DNA of 7,714 nucleotides. It comes from Thermoleophilaceae bacterium (GTDB lineage Bacteria > Actinomycetota > Thermoleophilia > Solirubrobacterales > Thermoleophilaceae). The notes beneath the pieces were generated by a model, which was given only the letters and a program-made list of their open reading frames with translations, searched no databases and was not told where the DNA came from. Made by a program: the position numbers and the translations under genes. Below, one piece after another: positions 6,665-7,714 of the stretch (position 1 is the stretch's first letter; each line of letters begins with the position of its first letter). The DNA is taken from the NCBI GenBank assembly GCA_013695885.1, contig JACCZP010000132.1, forward strand, positions 1-7,714, read 5' to 3'.

Positions 6665-7261
6665 AGGCGAAAGGAGGTCCGGCGCATGGGGGCAATCTGG
6701 AGGAGACCCCGGACGGCACACGGGGTTACCAGCCGAGACGGTGCCGTACACTCGGCGGCAGATCATCCCAGACCCCCGGCCGGAGTGCCACGCCGGGCAC
6801 TCGTGGATGATCCTCCGCACAGCAATGGAGACCGCGACGCTCACCCGCCACCGGTCGGGCACCGAACCCGAACGCGCGCTCGTCAGTCCGCCGCCGAAGC
6901 CCCGCGCCTCGCGCCTGCCCGCCGCCGCCCTCGCGGGGCTCGCGCTCCTCGCGCTCGTCGGCTTCTTCGTCTACCCGACGTTCCCGAACTACGACAGCTA
7001 TTACTCGCTGCTGTGGGGCCGCGAGCTGCTCGACGGCCAGAAGCCGAGCTTCGACGCGTACCGCGCGCCGACCCAGCATCCGCTCGCGGTCTTCTTCGGC
7101 GCGGGCCTGAGCCTCGTCGGCGACGGGGCCGACCGGCTCCTGGTCGGCGCGTCGCTCGCGAGCTTCGTCGTCCTGGCCGCGGGGCTCTACCGCCTCGGGC
7201 GCATCGCGTTCACCCCGGCGGTCGGCCTCGTCGCCGCGGTGCTCCTGTGCACCCGCTTTGA
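4799..7261 (+). CDS. GT2 glycosyltransferase, GtrB/DPMS-like; no stop at its natural end
   Basis: Only 4799-5731 (311 codons) is credible as glycosyltransferase; the stop at 7259-7261 is merely the first in frame. The real part makes a polyprenyl-phosphate sugar from a nucleotide sugar at the inner membrane face. It has the nucleotide-binding start KLIIQIPC...EEEQLP (2-17), IDDGSTD (38-44), the metal-binding DAD (Asp90-Asp92, in NTDADNQY) and the acceptor-side TSGFRAYNREA. Two C-terminal membrane helices follow at about 234-258 and 266-290, then a basic tail (about 295-309), the GtrB plan with a near-complete length. From 5732 the frame is the exact antisense of the second GT2 gene, then a shadow of the second GT-C gene, with Arg/Asp/Val-rich sequence of no recognisable family. 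That antisense frame stays open because TTA, CTA and TCA codons are nearly absent from GC-rich genes. ATG 4799 is supported by the shared MKLIIQIPC start of its twin. Confidence 0.8.
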   Translation: MKLIIQIPCKDEEEQLPATLADLPRELPGVDEVEWLVIDDGSTDRTIEVARDHGVDHIVRLTNNKGLSAGFQAGLDACLKLGADVVVNTDADNQYYGGDVDKLIEPVLAGRADMVIGDRDVANHPEFAPLKKRLQHLGSAVVRRASSTDVPDTTSGFRAYNREAALQLQVVGKYTYTLESIIQAGRQLVAIDHVPIRVNPKTRDSRLFASMGSYVRRNAVAIFRVYAMYEPLRVFMTAAAVVGIFAGAIFVRFLYFYFGGEGAGHVQSLILGAVLINVAAVLAALGVMGDLLAGIRNFQQRTLERVRRVELQLDAADLLERALGDDALAVEPVAEDAQRAEHDRGVEEHRAEDQRLHVARAVTGEVGDQEACEGDQRQHERREGEDREDLQRLVLRVDARDRDGVAAHVGAHRREQLGLARLLVRPDRNVGGGDEQLAGLDDRLERVGVLRDDGHLECRLAVVGAKAGGRVGHVGARGGAHDARAELLQALLQGGEVLDLVRLAVADDHVGAAGDDRLDQRRDVQRGVLVVGVGVDDDVRAELEAGVQPGLEADGQPLVVRELDDVVDAVLAGDRDRAVRRAVVDDEPLDHVEAGDRARKIPQGGGKLLLFVEARDLDDELHRRKEVRRMGAIWRRPRTAHGVTSRDGAVHSAADHPRPPAGVPRRALVDDPPHSNGDRDAHPPPVGHRTRTRARQSAAEAPRLAPARRRPRGARAPRARRLLRLPDVPELRQLLLAAVGPRAARRPEAELRRVPRADPASARGLLRRGPEPRRRRGRPAPGRRVARELRRPGRGALPPRAHRVHPGGRPRRRGAPVHPL
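5724..5739. repeat. Palindrome at the mirror centre
   Basis: TCGAGCT, then CC, then AGCTCGA: 7-bp perfect arms with a 2-nt centre, lying exactly where the two GT2 arms meet. Short inverted repeats like this are typical points for fold-back or template-switch joins. It encodes the end of VEL in one gene and of IEL in the other. Confidence 0.8.
6670..6678 (+). promoter_or_regulatory. Consensus Shine-Dalgarno sequence without a credible gene
   Basis: AAAGGAGGT is followed after 7 nt by an ATG at 6686, ideal ribosome-binding geometry. The frame it would start runs to 7261, first through the spacer and then out of frame over the second GT-C gene, with an Arg/Pro/Ala-rich product typical of a GC-rich shadow. 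It is probably chance, but it is the strongest such motif in the window. Confidence 0.25.
6761..6812 (+). promoter_or_regulatory. Nested inverted repeat upstream of the second GT-C gene
   Basis: The outer arms GATCATCC (6761-6768) and GGATGATC (6805-6812) are perfect 8-bp complements. Inside them, GAGTGCC (6783-6789) and GGCACTC (6796-6802) form a perfect 7-bp stem with a 6-nt loop. As RNA this gives one long stem with an asymmetric bulge, ending 12 nt before the ATG at 6825. The other in-frame ATG (6807) would be buried in the outer stem. No U-tract follows, so it is not an intrinsic terminator; an operator or a translation-controlling leader is possible. Confidence 0.45.
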
Positions 7262-7714
7262 CTTCCCGTTCCTCGCGGCCCGGGGCTACGTCGACGTCGC
7301 CTACCTCGCGGTCGTCGTCTGGGCGGCGGCGCTGGAGGCGGGGCGTCCGCGCCGCGGCACGCCCGTCTTCGTCCTGCTCATGCTCGCCGCGCTGATGCGC
7401 CCGGAGGCGTGGCTGCTGTCCGGGGCGTACTTCCTGTGGATGTTCGGCGGCGCGACGTGGCGCCGCCGCGGCCTATACGCCGTGCTGACGTGGGCGGGGC
7501 CCGTGATCTGGGCGGGGCTCGACTACTTCGCGACGGGGGACCCGATGTTCTCCCTGACCCACACGAGCGGCCTGGCCGAGGAGCTCGGCCGCCAACGGCC
7601 TGTCTCGGAGGTGCCCGCCCTGTCGGCGGAGTACCTCAAGGAGCTCGACAAGCTGCCCGTGTTCCTCCTCGGCGTGGTGGGCCTGGCCGTCGCGCTCTAC
7701 GCCGTGCCGCGGCG
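6825..7714 (+). CDS. Second GT-C-like membrane glycosyltransferase (partial, 3' end missing)
   Basis: The frame is open from ATG 6825 to the window end (296 codons). The N-terminus is polar and Arg/Pro-rich, with a first helix at about 33-50, then FPNYDSYYSLLWGRELLDG, whose Asp57 matches Asp82 of the left-hand GT-C protein. Further shared blocks are a PTxHPLA segment near residue 80, RPEAWLL and TGDPMFSLT; the two proteins look roughly 40% identical by eye. Several more hydrophobic helices follow before the sequence is cut. The predicted role is the same: using a polyprenyl-phosphate sugar on the outer face, with the donor made by the divergent GT2 enzyme. An in-frame ATG at 6807 is an alternative start; neither ATG has a ribosome binding site. 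A weak TTACCA...TACACT pair (6726-6752, 15-nt spacing) could be its promoter. Confidence 0.82.
   Translation, partial: METATLTRHRSGTEPERALVSPPPKPRASRLPAAALAGLALLALVGFFVYPTFPNYDSYYSLLWGRELLDGQKPSFDAYRAPTQHPLAVFFGAGLSLVGDGADRLLVGASLASFVVLAAGLYRLGRIAFTPAVGLVAAVLLCTRFDFPFLAARGYVDVAYLAVVVWAAALEAGRPRRGTPVFVLLMLAALMRPEAWLLSGAYFLWMFGGATWRRRGLYAVLTWAGPVIWAGLDYFATGDPMFSLTHTSGLAEELGRQRPVSEVPALSAEYLKELDKLPVFLLGVVGLAVALYAVPR

Noticed and set aside
5732..7261. C-terminal extension of the first GT2 as a true fusion domain
   Set aside because: It is exactly the antisense of the second GT2 gene followed by a shadow of the GT-C gene, so there is no independent evidence of coding.
1..7714. tRNA, rRNA or CRISPR array
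   Set aside because: No cloverleaf-like or rRNA-like segment and no regularly spaced direct repeats were seen by eye in the short gaps or elsewhere.

Overview
The window is very GC-rich, codes densely, and has few clear Shine-Dalgarno sites. Several starts sit just downstream of TANNNT-type -10 boxes, suggesting leaderless or near-leaderless genes. With the style of the primary-like sigma factor, the ArsR regulator and the GtrB-like/GT-C glycosyltransferases, this points to an actinobacterium, perhaps of the Thermoleophilia type. That placement is inference; no rRNA or other phylogenetic marker gene was found.

Layout. 1-148 (-): N-terminus of an exported protein, cut by the window edge. 260-1507 (+): M16 zinc metallopeptidase with an intact HxxEH motif. 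1543-2445 (-): sigma-70 family sigma factor, convergent with the peptidase. 2604-2966 (-): ArsR-type winged-helix regulator. 3033-4622 (-): multi-pass GT-C-like membrane glycosyltransferase. 4799 onward (+): GT2 glycosyltransferase of the polyprenyl-phosphate sugar synthase type (GtrB/DPMS-like). 6664 downward (-): a second GT2, a close homologue of the first. 6825-7714 (+): a second GT-C-like protein, homologous to the first and cut by the window end. No stretch over 300 bases lacks a gene; the largest gaps are about 160-176 bases.

The functional theme is cell-envelope glycosylation. A GT2 enzyme would load a sugar onto a polyprenyl phosphate on the inner face of the membrane. The GT-C protein, read divergently from it, would use that lipid-linked sugar on the outer face. 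This two-gene module occurs twice, as mirror images.

The standout structure is the mirror. The two GT2 genes are about 71% identical in protein, and their start codons lie exactly equidistant (933 nt, 311 codons, no net indel) from a centre between 5731 and 5732, inside a 16-bp near-perfect palindrome. Neither gene has a stop at the centre; each frame runs on, antisense, through its partner. Codon preference also shifts across the centre. The window is therefore either a real, old tail-to-tail inverted duplication or a chimeric join of two homologous loci from different genomes. I favour the chimera slightly, but the sequence alone cannot decide.
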